Notes under the pieces: model-generated
What the model saw: the letters and a program-made list of their open reading frames with translations, nothing else
Databases searched by the model: none
Told to the model about the DNA's origin: nothing
Program-made: the position numbers and the translations under genes
Shown: positions 16,536-24,546 of the stretch, piece by piece
Layout: every line of letters starts with the position of its first letter
How positions within the stretch are numbered: position 1 is the stretch's first letter
Source: UBA1431 sp002329665
GTDB lineage: Bacteria > Bacillota > Clostridia > Christensenellales > UBA1431
Direction: 5' to 3'
DNA length: 64,000 nucleotides
Assembly (NCBI GenBank): GCA_040772545.1
Contig: JAXGXY010000006.1
Coordinates: 1-64,000 of the forward strand

Positions 16536-17526
16536 TTTGGTCTTCCCCTCCTTGAAATCTATCCAGCACATAGGATGCAATCTCCATATCCTGCCCGACG
16601 GTGCCGCCGCTGACGCCGATGCCGCCAACGGCCTCCCCGCCGACCTTAACGGGGTATCCTCCCCCGAACAATACGAAACGGTTGTCGTTCGTCCTCTCCA
16701 GCCCGCATAAGGGGGCGCCCGGGCCGGACAGTTCGCCTGCCTGGTCGGTGGGCATCTTGAGGGCGTTGGCGGTGTACGCCTTCTTAATGGAGATATCTAT
16801 GCTGGCAATCAGCGCGCCCTCCATCCTGTTGAGGAGGATGAGGTTGCCTCCCTTGTCCACGGCCGAGAATACGATGGGAAGTTGCATCTTCGCCGCTTTT
16901 TCCTCGGCATGAAGGGCCATTTTGCGGGCCGTTTCGAGGTCGAGTCCCGGTTTGCAGTCCATGAACCGAAGCTTTTCCAAGACCCTGTCCCTGATCGTCC
17001 GCACGGCAGACAGTTCCTCTTCGCGGCGGGCAAGGGCATACAGGCAGTCGGACAGGCGGTTCATGTAACGCAAAAGCTCCGTGCTAACAGGCTCGCCGCC
17101 GTCGCACAGCCGCGTTATGCAGCGCTCCGCCCTGCGCACGACGGTCCGGGCAGCATGCAGCGCGGCCGAGAAGCTGTTGACGCCGGGCACGACGAATTCC
17201 TTGGTGGCATCCGTATACTCCGCACACGCATCGATGACGCCTTCAAGGTACGCGGTATCGTCATCGCCGATCCCGTCTTTGAGCATGTGCATGCCTTTTT
17301 CGTCGCTGGCGAGCTCGGCGGCCGCCGTGATAAGCCGTTTCTGTATCGCGTGCAGGTGTTGGCGCGATTCGCCGTCCGTGCCGAGGGAATAGGCAAGGCC
17401 GATCATGGCGATGCCCTCGTCGATCGTCCCGTAACAGTGTACGCGGAGGCTGTCCTTGCTCACGCGCGTGCCGCCATAAAGAACGGTGTTTCCCGCATCG
17501 CCTTTCCTGGTATACAAACCGGACAA
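16522..17526 (-). CDS. pduO: PduO, two-domain ATP:cob(I)alamin adenosyltransferase
   Basis: A 334-residue protein. Residues 1-185 are the PduO-type adenosyltransferase (LYTRKGDAGNTVLYGG at the N-terminus for ATP binding; VVRRAERCITRL in the cobalamin-binding part). Residues about 195-334 are the GlcG/HbpS-like domain (GGGYPVKVGGEAVGGIGVSGG), which binds haem or corrinoid in relatives. It makes adenosylcobalamin for the diol dehydratase. It lies 15 bases after pduN and overlaps pduP. Full length matches Salmonella PduO. Confidence 0.95.
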   Translation of the reverse strand: MSGLYTRKGDAGNTVLYGGTRVSKDSLRVHCYGTIDEGIAMIGLAYSLGTDGESRQHLHAIQKRLITAAAELASDEKGMHMLKDGIGDDDTAYLEGVIDACAEYTDATKEFVVPGVNSFSAALHAARTVVRRAERCITRLCDGGEPVSTELLRYMNRLSDCLYALARREEELSAVRTIRDRVLEKLRFMDCKPGLDLETARKMALHAEEKAAKMQLPIVFSAVDKGGNLILLNRMEGALIASIDISIKKAYTANALKMPTDQAGELSGPGAPLCGLERTNDNRFVLFGGGYPVKVGGEAVGGIGVSGGTVGQDMEIASYVLDRFQGGEDQNGCE

Positions 17527-17541
17527 TGGTATCCCTCCCCG

Positions 17542-17829
17542 TCAGTCCTGGAGTTCCGCTTCGTCGACGATCCCGACTATGGTGACATCCGTAGCCGCTT
17601 TCTGGAAACCCTCGATATTCTTTGTCGCCGAACTGCCTACCACCAACAGCACGGTATCTCCCGCGCCCGCGCCGACGGTATCCACCGCCACGACGGTTTT
17701 CGAATCGTCCCTGAAAGCCTTGCCGGCGTCATCGACCGTGAGATGGCGGACGATGAGCAGCTTCACGCCCGAAAGATGCTCGTCCTTGCGTGTCGAGACG
17801 ACATTGCCGATAACTCTGCCCAAATACAA
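17542..17829 (-). CDS. pduN: PduN, EutN/CcmL-type pentameric vertex protein
   Basis: A 95-residue BMC-P protein that caps the shell corners. The N-terminus MYLGRVIGNVVSTRKDE and the middle VDTVGAGAGDTVLLVVGSSA are hallmark EutN/CcmL segments. It sits between the flavoprotein and pduO in the operon, as in many pdu loci. Confidence 0.94.
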   Translation of the reverse strand: MYLGRVIGNVVSTRKDEHLSGVKLLIVRHLTVDDAGKAFRDDSKTVVAVDTVGAGAGDTVLLVVGSSATKNIEGFQKAATDVTIVGIVDEAELQD

Positions 17830-17847
17830 ATCGATCCCTCCAAAGCG

Positions 17848-18687
17848 TTATTTTGAGCGTACGATGGTGATGCCCCGGCGGTTGGCATAGTCCCCCGCCA
17901 GCTGGGTGACTATGGCTTTTTTGCCGACGGAAACGGACCCGCCGGGAGGCGTGCCCATCAGATCGGCGAGCCCGACGATCCTTTTGCCCGCGACCGGGGA
18001 ACTACGGGCCGAGGGTTGCGGCGGGCTAAGCCGCAACGTCGTCGCATCCTTTGCCGCGCCCAGGCTCCGCAGCCTTTCGGCAGCGGTCCGGCGGACCCGC
18101 CGCCCGAAATCCTCTGCGCTGGTGAGCACCACGCCGTATTCGCTCATGGCCGCGAGGTTCCGGGACAGTGCGGCGGCGTAGGGATGCGGGATCTTCCCCG
18201 CATATTTTTCCAGGCGCTGCATGCAAGCCGGACAGCATCCGTCCGTCGCCGCGATGACAAGCTTTCCCGCCAACAGCGACTTGGAGATGGCGTTGGGGAC
18301 GACGGAATCACAAATGCAATGCGCCACCTTCGCGGCCGTATTGACGGTGAGCGCGGGTATGAGGATAAGCTCGGCCTTTTCCCACGCTTCGCGGTCCGCC
18401 TGGTCCTCGAGGCAGACCTCTTCGCTGCTAAGGACCTCCTTCACCGCATCCACGCCGATGAGCCTCCCCGCGCTCTTTGACAGCACCGCGCGGATACTGA
18501 AGCCGTCGTTTTGCAGGCCGCGCAGGGCGTCCATCACAGGCTTAAGCCCCAACAGGGCGCCTGTGAAGAAGGCCGTGGCCGATATCGGGCGCGCGTTGTA
18601 CCGGCGCAGCGTCTCCGCCGCCACTGCCCGCGCCATGACCTCGCGGACCGTCTCCTCGACGATGGCTCTGAGCTTTATTTCATCCAA
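17848..18687 (-). CDS. Microcompartment-associated flavoprotein (PF02441-like)
   Basis: A 279-residue protein in the place where pduM stands in Salmonella. The N-terminus (MDEIKLRAIVEETVREVMAR) is an amphipathic helix like known encapsulation peptides. The next 170 residues resemble the flavoprotein fold of phosphopantothenoylcysteine decarboxylases, including a GALLGLKPVMDALRGL helix, LILIPALTVNTAAKVAH and a DGCCPACMQRL cysteine cluster. A proline/serine linker (about 225-235) leads to a short C-terminal module ending IVTQLAGDYANRRGI. Such flavoproteins recur in Firmicutes microcompartment loci without a settled role. It begins 6 bases after eutJ. Confidence 0.75.
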   Translation of the reverse strand: MDEIKLRAIVEETVREVMARAVAAETLRRYNARPISATAFFTGALLGLKPVMDALRGLQNDGFSIRAVLSKSAGRLIGVDAVKEVLSSEEVCLEDQADREAWEKAELILIPALTVNTAAKVAHCICDSVVPNAISKSLLAGKLVIAATDGCCPACMQRLEKYAGKIPHPYAAALSRNLAAMSEYGVVLTSAEDFGRRVRRTAAERLRSLGAAKDATTLRLSPPQPSARSSPVAGKRIVGLADLMGTPPGGSVSVGKKAIVTQLAGDYANRRGITIVRSK

Positions 18688-18693
18688 ATTCCG

Positions 18694-19515
18694 TCACCCC
18701 CTGCAATTCATCGCTATGCCCAGCGGCGTGACCAGCAATGGATGGACCGGCTTCGTCGTTTTGACGCCGATCTCCTGTTCGAATTCGGCCTCGAATCTCG
18801 TGAAGCAGCAGGCGCCCCCGACGACATATATCGTCTCCACGTCGTATCCCTCAATGAAGCGTTTCACGATCGAGGCCATCTTCTGGACGACCGGCCTGAC
18901 CACAGGGAACACGTCCCGTTCGTACCGGGACATTTTTTTCATGGCTTCGGCCGCCTCGAAGGAGATTTTGAGGGCGCCGGCCAGCACCAGGCTCATATGG
19001 GTGCCGCCGGTGGGTTCGTCCGCCGTGAGGACGACCCTGCCGTTGCGGATGATGGAGATGCCTGTCGTCCCGCCGCCCACATCCACCACGGCGCCGTCGG
19101 TAATCCCCAGCACGGTGGCTGCTGCGGTCGGTTCGTCGACCACGTTGTCCACTTCGAAATCGGCAGACTCGACCACGTTGGAGATCACCTTGATGTTGCC
19201 TTCGGTGATGCCCGGCGGGATGGCGCAGGCGGCGCGATTCAGCACCCGCCCGACGATGCCCTCCACCTGCTCCTTGAGCCGTTCCACGATGCGCGTGGCC
19301 CCGATATAGTCCACGACCACGCCGTCCCTCACGACGGACGCTTCCTCCATAACGGCCGCCACCGGCACGTTGTTATTGTCCACCACGGTGATTACGATGC
19401 TGGCCGTGCCCAGATCCACACCCGTTTTGAGGCCGCCACCGCACCCGTTGCATCGCTTTTCGTTCAGGAGCGCGTGGCACGTTTCTATCGCTGCGTTGGC
19501 CGCCCAGATGTCCAC
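18694..19515 (-). CDS. eutJ: EutJ family actin-like chaperone protein
   Basis: A 273-residue ASKHA-fold protein. Phosphate loop 1 is KTGVDLGTASIVI, loop 2 is GAVVDVGGGTTGISI, and the adenosine motif is TIYVVGGACCF. An N-terminal cysteine cluster (CNGCGGG) precedes it. EutJ proteins look like DnaK/FtsA relatives and are thought to aid enzyme assembly or reactivation in ethanolamine and some Firmicutes propanediol loci; the role is not proven. The gene starts 4 bases after pduL and is the EutJ type also found in the Listeria pdu cluster. Confidence 0.9.
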   Translation of the reverse strand: MDIWAANAAIETCHALLNEKRCNGCGGGLKTGVDLGTASIVITVVDNNNVPVAAVMEEASVVRDGVVVDYIGATRIVERLKEQVEGIVGRVLNRAACAIPPGITEGNIKVISNVVESADFEVDNVVDEPTAAATVLGITDGAVVDVGGGTTGISIIRNGRVVLTADEPTGGTHMSLVLAGALKISFEAAEAMKKMSRYERDVFPVVRPVVQKMASIVKRFIEGYDVETIYVVGGACCFTRFEAEFEQEIGVKTTKPVHPLLVTPLGIAMNCRG

Positions 19516-19519
19516 GCCC

Positions 19520-20176
19520 TCACTCTCCCGGTTCGATTATTCTGGCCGTCGCGTCGTTTACCGCCCCCGCCGCGTTTGCCTCGTCGGTATCAAGGTGCAT
19601 CTCCAGCGCGGACGTTTCGGTTACGCGGATCGGGACGTTCCTGAATACCACCCTGCGTTGGTCGTTGCCCGCTTCCACATCCACGCGCTGCCCGTCGGCA
19701 TACCCGTACCTTTGCGCTATCTGCGGCGTCATATGTATATGGCGCAGCGCGACGATGGCGCCTTCGTCCTCATGCACGCTTCCCTCTGGACCGACGAGGT
19801 CGAAGGCAACCGACCCTTCCAAATCCCCCGACATCCTTACCGGCGGCCTGAATCCGAGCTGGTAGCTGTCGGTTACGGACACCTCAAGCTGCGTTTTCTT
19901 TCGCTCCGGGCCCAGTATCCGCACCTTGTTTAGGGAACCTTTCGGGCCTTTTACCGTGAGCGTCTCCGCGCAGGCATACTGGCCGGGCTGCTTGAGCATC
20001 TTTACCGGCGTGAGTTGGTACCCTTTGCCGAAAAGCGCGTCGACGTCCTCTCTGGACAAATGGATATGCCTGTTGGAAACGCCGATGGGGATTTCCAGCG
20101 GTTGCAGGGCACAAAGCCTTTGTACCACTTTTAATGCGATCGTTGCCATCATCTCTTTTGTGACGGTCGTTTCCAT
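19520..20176 (-). CDS. pduL: PduL, phosphate propanoyltransferase
   Basis: A 218-residue enzyme that converts propionyl-CoA and phosphate to propionyl-phosphate and recycles CoA inside the organelle. Two PduL domains are visible with the zinc histidines in VSNRHIHLS and ALRHIHMT. The N-terminus (METTVTKEMMATIALKVVQR) is a likely encapsulation helix. The start at 20176 is favoured over 20188 since GGAGG lies six bases upstream of it. No propionate kinase (PduW) follows, so the acyl-phosphate must be used by an enzyme encoded elsewhere. Confidence 0.94.
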   Translation of the reverse strand: METTVTKEMMATIALKVVQRLCALQPLEIPIGVSNRHIHLSREDVDALFGKGYQLTPVKMLKQPGQYACAETLTVKGPKGSLNKVRILGPERKKTQLEVSVTDSYQLGFRPPVRMSGDLEGSVAFDLVGPEGSVHEDEGAIVALRHIHMTPQIAQRYGYADGQRVDVEAGNDQRRVVFRNVPIRVTETSALEMHLDTDEANAAGAVNDATARIIEPGE

Positions 20177-20264
20177 GGGCGCCTCCATAAATGCTTACTT
20201 TTCCTGGCCGTCCTGTTTCTCCCTTTGGCCCCCCTGGGGCAGAAGACCTGGGCGATACGCCGCC

Positions 20265-21062
20265 CTATTTCTTTTTCTTCTTCGGCGTCCGGGGCGGCTC
20301 GCCCTTATCGGAAGAATCCTTTTTGTCCCGGGGCTCCTTCGTTTCGGGGGCTTTCTCCGGCGGCTTCACCGGCTCCCTGGCGGGCGTGGCTTTCTGCTTC
20401 GCCGGTTCCTCCGGCGGCCTGGCTTCTTCCTTCTTCACCGGTTCCTCCGGCGGCCTGGCTTCTTCCTGCTTCACCGGCTCCTCCGGCGGCCTGGCTTCTT
20501 CCTGCTTCACCGGCTCCTCCGGCGGCCTGGCTTCTTCTTTCTTAACCGGTTCCTCCGGCGGCCTGGCTTCTTCTTTCTTAACCGGTTCCTCCGGCGGCTT
20601 GGCTTCTTCTTTCTTCACCGGCTCCTCCGGCGGCTTGGCTTCTTCCTGCTTCACCGGCTCCTCCGGCGGCCTGGCTTCTTCTTTCTTCACCGGTTCCTCC
20701 GGCGGCCTGGCTTCTTCCTGCTTCGCCGGTTTTGTAGACGGTTGTGTCTTCATGGCAGGTTTTACGGGCGAATGCCCTACGGTATCGGGAGTGCGCACGA
20801 GCTTCTCCAGCTCCTTGCTCGGGCGGGGGATTACATGGGCGGAAAAATAGTCCGTCAGCCTGCCCGCGGCGGTTCCGGCCGCCTGTATGGCGGCCTGGAC
20901 GGCGCCCACATCACCCTCCACCTTGATGGTGACCAGGCCGCCCATCTTTTTGACCTCGTAACCTACCAAAGATACATTGGCGGATTTCAAGGCCGCATCG
21001 GCAGCCTCTATCCCCGCTGTGAGCCCTTTTGTCTCTATCAGTCCCAGGGATCTATTGGACAT
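20265..21062 (-). CDS. BMC shell protein with long Pro/Glu/Lys repeat tail (PduJ/PduK position)
   Basis: A 265-residue protein. Residues 1-90 form a canonical single BMC domain (SLGLIETKGLTAGIEAAD; the hexamer-edge lysine-containing VGYEVKKMGG; AHVIPRPSKELE). The rest is a disordered tail dominated by nine 12-residue repeats of the type EEARPPEEPVKK, then a basic end KKKKK. It lies at the pduJ/pduK place. PduK also has a BMC domain plus extension, but its extension carries cysteines and this one has none. The start at 21062 follows GGAGGAGG and overlaps pduH by 11 bases. The tail may bind cargo, the shell surface or other cell structures; that is inference. Confidence 0.88.
   Translation of the reverse strand: MSNRSLGLIETKGLTAGIEAADAALKSANVSLVGYEVKKMGGLVTIKVEGDVGAVQAAIQAAGTAAGRLTDYFSAHVIPRPSKELEKLVRTPDTVGHSPVKPAMKTQPSTKPAKQEEARPPEEPVKKEEARPPEEPVKQEEAKPPEEPVKKEEAKPPEEPVKKEEARPPEEPVKKEEARPPEEPVKQEEARPPEEPVKQEEARPPEEPVKKEEARPPEEPAKQKATPAREPVKPPEKAPETKEPRDKKDSSDKGEPPRTPKKKKK
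20394..20717 (-). repeat. Nine 36-bp tandem repeats within the BMC tail gene
   Basis: Nine in-frame imperfect copies of a 36-bp unit encode EE-A-R/K-PPEEP-V/A-K-K/Q. Differences between copies are mostly silent or R/K and K/Q swaps, pointing to expansion by slippage or recombination while keeping the frame. Copy number is likely to vary between strains. Confidence 0.93.
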
Positions 21063-21444
21063 CGGATTCCTCCTCCTTCCGGCGGTTAATCGTATTGAAC
21101 GGCATCCGTTTGACGAGCCGGGCTGCATTGATGCCCATGTTGCGCATGTCTCGCCTGTCTACCTCGGGATCGATGATATACAGGGGCATATCACGCGGCA
21201 GCTTGTCGTAATGGAGTGCCACTTCGTCCACATTGACGCCCAGCCCGACAGACAGGCTCGAACCGACGGCGGCCTCGAAGCTCAGGTCCCTTATGTCCGT
21301 AAGGTCGCTCGGAACGAGCTCGAAGGGCACGCCTTCCTCCTCGATGCCGTAGAGCATATCGAGATAGCCTGCCTCAGGGCCGGTATTGTGGGCAACATAT
21401 ATCCTGATTGCCGGGGGTCTTGCGTTGTTGCTGCTTTCCGGCAT
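21052..21444 (-). CDS. pduH: PduH, diol dehydratase reactivase small subunit
   Basis: A 130-residue protein of the DdrB/PduH family. The core carries LYGIEEEGVPFELV and a VGLGVNVDEVALHYDKLP segment matching the family. With PduG it swaps damaged cobalamin out of the diol dehydratase at the cost of ATP. It begins 9 bases after pduG and overlaps the following shell gene. Length is typical. Confidence 0.93.
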   Translation of the reverse strand: MPESSNNARPPAIRIYVAHNTGPEAGYLDMLYGIEEEGVPFELVPSDLTDIRDLSFEAAVGSSLSVGLGVNVDEVALHYDKLPRDMPLYIIDPEVDRRDMRNMGINAARLVKRMPFNTINRRKEEESDVQ

Positions 21445-21453
21445 AAGGCTGAA

Positions 21454-23262
21454 TCACTCCTCCAGTGAAAGGATGAGTCCGGTGGCTACCGCGTTGCGCG
21501 GGCCCTCCACACCGCGTATGTTGGCGCGCCCGGCAACGATGCTGTAGCCTGAGAGCGCCTCTGTCACCATCTGCGGGATCTCGAAATCCAGGGCCGAGCC
21601 GCCCACCAGCACCACGAAGCCCACGTCCCGCACGTTCCCGGTGGGGCTGACCCTCGACAGGGCGCGAAGGGCGTTGGTGACAAACACCTTTTCCTTGGCG
21701 CTGCGTCTTATGTTCCTGATTTTTTCCAGCGTAAGTTTGCTGTCGATCGGTTCCATCCCGCCCTCTTTGAGAATGACGACGCGTGCAAACGTCCTCGGGT
21801 CCAGCGGCCGCTCGAAAAACTGCACCGTACCGTCCTCGTGGCGGATATGGAAAAGGCTCTCCACCTTGGCGAGCGGATACTGCTTGATGTCTTCCGCCAG
21901 CGCGTCGTCCTCCAGGCCCATCTCCGATTTGATAAGCATCGTCACCATGTTCCCGGCGCCGCCAAGATGGATGGATACGATGTCCCCTGTGCCGTTGATG
22001 ATCGAGGCGTCGGTGGAGCCCGCGCCCATGTCGATGATGGCCAGCGGTTTGGCCGTGCCGGGAGTGGTCAGGGCCCCGCGTATGGCCATGTCGGCTTCCA
22101 CACCGCCTACCTCGACCTGTACCCCGAGTTTCTCGGCGAGTTCCCGGGCGATGTTCTCCATCTGTAACCGGTCGGCCTTGACCATCGCGGCGATGCCCAC
22201 CGCGTTTTCCAGCGAGAATTCGTCGGCGACGCTGCCCCGTACACTCCTCGGGACAAACGTATCGACGGCCAGTATGTCCTGTATCCTGATGCTGGACGGA
22301 TGCTGTTTTGTCAGCTGGCTCATCACCTGGCGCACGCGCTCGAGCATCCCTCCCGCGTTGGTGCCGGCCTCGCCCCTGACATCCTCGAGAGGCAGCGCCT
22401 TCGACTGCGCCTCCATGATTTTCTCGGCGCCCTCGTCCACGTTCACGCTCGCCGAAGCCTTGCCGGTAAAAATGATCTTCCCGGCGGGGATGCGCCGCTC
22501 CTTCACGTCGCCCTGCGGCGTCTTGATGACGACGGCGGACCGGTTCCCTATCAGCGCCCGGGCGATCGGCACGACCTGGCGCGTTTCATCGGCATCCAGG
22601 CCGAACAACGTAGCGATGCCGAAGGGGTTGGAGAGCACCTCCACCACACCCCCCGGCTGCGCGACCTCTATCGCGGCCTTCATCCCCAGAGGCACCTTGT
22701 CGATCAGCAGGACTTCGTCCACAATCGGGATTTTTTTCTTCAGGCGGTTGTTGATGAGCACCCCGTCATCGCTCTGCGCGATGACGCCAACAATATTGTA
22801 TTGGTCCAGGCAAGCGTTTATCATCGCTGCCGCTTTTTCGAAATGGATCGATTTGGGAACGACGGCGATAAGGTCGTTCTCCGTCGGTTCCTGCCGTACG
22901 TTTTCCAACGGTACCGTCTTTCCGATGCCGACGCCGATCCCTCCCGGCGTGGAAGGGTTGTGCCCGATCATGGTCGATTCGGTGATGATGGTCTCGGTGA
23001 TGGTCTCCATGGCCACATCCCCGATGACCGGCGCCGCTTCGTTTACCCGTATCAGGCTCAGATCCGACACCTTCACAGCGGCTTTTTTCAGCGCGTCCGA
23101 GAGGGCCTGGAATACGCCGTGTATGTTCTGGGTAGTCCCCTTTATCCCCGTCGTCGGGACGATCGCGCTGGCGATGAACTCCATCCCCCCATCGTCGTGA
23201 ATCTTTGCTATGGCTACCTCCGTAGTGGCATTCCCGATGTCTACGCCCGCTACGATCTTCAT
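21454..23262 (-). CDS. pduG: PduG, diol dehydratase reactivase large subunit
   Basis: A 602-residue ATPase of the DdrA/PduG family with an actin-like fold. The N-terminal phosphate loop is AGVDIGNATTEVAI, the second loop is LAIIDMGAGSTDASI, and the C-terminal nucleotide motif is FVVLVGGSALDFEIP. It restores activity to the B12 enzyme. The start at 23262 (MKIVAG) has GGAGGTG at the right distance; the longer open frame to 23367 would add an alanine/glycine-rich stretch absent in the family. It sits 115 bases after pduE. Confidence 0.95.
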   Translation of the reverse strand: MKIVAGVDIGNATTEVAIAKIHDDGGMEFIASAIVPTTGIKGTTQNIHGVFQALSDALKKAAVKVSDLSLIRVNEAAPVIGDVAMETITETIITESTMIGHNPSTPGGIGVGIGKTVPLENVRQEPTENDLIAVVPKSIHFEKAAAMINACLDQYNIVGVIAQSDDGVLINNRLKKKIPIVDEVLLIDKVPLGMKAAIEVAQPGGVVEVLSNPFGIATLFGLDADETRQVVPIARALIGNRSAVVIKTPQGDVKERRIPAGKIIFTGKASASVNVDEGAEKIMEAQSKALPLEDVRGEAGTNAGGMLERVRQVMSQLTKQHPSSIRIQDILAVDTFVPRSVRGSVADEFSLENAVGIAAMVKADRLQMENIARELAEKLGVQVEVGGVEADMAIRGALTTPGTAKPLAIIDMGAGSTDASIINGTGDIVSIHLGGAGNMVTMLIKSEMGLEDDALAEDIKQYPLAKVESLFHIRHEDGTVQFFERPLDPRTFARVVILKEGGMEPIDSKLTLEKIRNIRRSAKEKVFVTNALRALSRVSPTGNVRDVGFVVLVGGSALDFEIPQMVTEALSGYSIVAGRANIRGVEGPRNAVATGLILSLEE

Positions 23263-23377
23263 TGAAGCACCTCCACAAACGGCTGCTGAATGGTGTGCGC
23301 CTGTCATACCCGGCGCACCCGGTGTCGCCGGCGCCGCCCCGCCTCCGTCAGTAAGCGGGGCGGCCACCGGGAGAATG

Positions 23378-23869
23378 TCAGTCCCTCTTCAAACGTCCGC
23401 GCGCCGCGTATACGTCGGCGGCTTCACGCACGAAACCGGCGCATTTGTCTGCGCCGTAACCCTTGAGTTCGTCGGCGATGGCGTAGAGTTCCTCCTTGCT
23501 GGAACGGTAGGGGCGCAGCGCGTTATAGATCTCGAGCAGGCGCTCGTCGGGGACCGCGATCAGTTCCGCCGCACGCCGCATATTTTCAGCCAGCGCGTCG
23601 CGCTTTACGGACTCGGCGACCTGTGCCTGCATTTCCAGCGTCTGGGGAGATATGCGCACATCCTCGGCAGTCACCTCGCCTTTGATGACCTTGTCGAGCG
23701 TCAGCTCGTTCAGGTTCTTACCGGTGGGGGTGAAGACCTTTTCGGGAATCTTTTCACCCAGAGGATACTGCGCCTGGGTTACGCCGCCATCCGTGGGCGC
23801 CGCAGCCTTGCCCATAGAGGCCATGACCTCCTTGACGACAGCCTGTATCATTTGCTCCTGATTCATCAT
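23378..23869 (-). CDS. pduE: PduE, diol dehydratase small subunit
   Basis: A 163-residue gamma subunit of the adenosylcobalamin-dependent propanediol dehydratase. The N-terminal helix MMNQEQMIQAVVKEVMASMG resembles an encapsulation peptide. The core EKVFTPTGKNLNELTLDKVI and DVRISPQTLEMQAQVAE is highly typical of the family. GGAGGTG precedes a double ATG (23869 or 23866). It is 12 bases after pduD. Confidence 0.96.
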   Translation of the reverse strand: MMNQEQMIQAVVKEVMASMGKAAAPTDGGVTQAQYPLGEKIPEKVFTPTGKNLNELTLDKVIKGEVTAEDVRISPQTLEMQAQVAESVKRDALAENMRRAAELIAVPDERLLEIYNALRPYRSSKEELYAIADELKGYGADKCAGFVREAADVYAARGRLKRD

Positions 23870-23881
23870 TACACCTCCACG

Positions 23882-24535
23882 TTACTTGAAAATGACCTTG
23901 AGTTCCTCGGGCTTTCTGTTCGGATCGCAGTGCTCGGTCTCCTTGATATGCAGCAAAGCGGCAAAAGCCTGATACTTCGGGCGAGCCATCTGGTCGTTTC
24001 TCACGGGAACCGGAGAAGGAGACTCGCCTTTTGCGTACTTGGCGGCATTCTTGCCAATCGCCCGGAATGTCTCGTCGTCGAGCAGAGGAGACTGCGGGAA
24101 GAGCTCAAGGTTGGATAGCGGCGCCAGGTCCTTCTGATGGATCACCGTGGTCCCCTTGGACTGGATGCCGACGCCAATGCCTGAACCTGACAGCTTCGCA
24201 GCCGCATGCGCCACGAAGGCGACATCGCTCGTGTGGTACACGCGGATGAAGCGGAAGGACACGCCCTCTTCCTCTATCCCGGCGATGACTTCCTTCAGCA
24301 CGTTGTAGTGGGGCAGCCCGATGATGGTCTTCGTTTGGGAATCGCCAAATGCAGGAGCTAATCCGATGACGACCTCGTCCGGACGGGTGCCTTTTTTCGC
24401 CTCGCCCTGGCCCGCGATCTCAAAGCCCTTGACTTCGCCCCTGGGAGCGGCCGATACGGCGGTAGCGGCGGAAGCATCGTATTCCTGCAACACCGCCTCT
24501 ATGATGCTTCTCAATGCTTTCTCATCAATATTCAT
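23882..24535 (-). CDS. pduD: PduD, diol dehydratase medium subunit
   Basis: A 217-residue beta subunit that helps hold the cobalamin cofactor. The N-terminus (MNIDEKALRSIIEAVLQEYD) is the kind of helix shown in Salmonella PduD to send the whole dehydratase into the shell. Family segments include DEVVIGLAPAFGDSQTKTI and GIGVGIQSKGTTVIHQKDL. It lies 11 bases after pduC. Confidence 0.96.
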   Translation of the reverse strand: MNIDEKALRSIIEAVLQEYDASAATAVSAAPRGEVKGFEIAGQGEAKKGTRPDEVVIGLAPAFGDSQTKTIIGLPHYNVLKEVIAGIEEEGVSFRFIRVYHTSDVAFVAHAAAKLSGSGIGVGIQSKGTTVIHQKDLAPLSNLELFPQSPLLDDETFRAIGKNAAKYAKGESPSPVPVRNDQMARPKYQAFAALLHIKETEHCDPNRKPEELKVIFK

Positions 24536-24546
24536 CGAAATACCTC

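Noticed and set aside
20394..20717. Possible CRISPR array
   Set aside because: The 36-base units are directly adjacent without spacers and are in frame within a protein gene.
20191..20850. Open frame with repeated SSGGLASS on the plus strand
   Set aside because: It is the reverse reading of the tandem repeats in the BMC tail gene.
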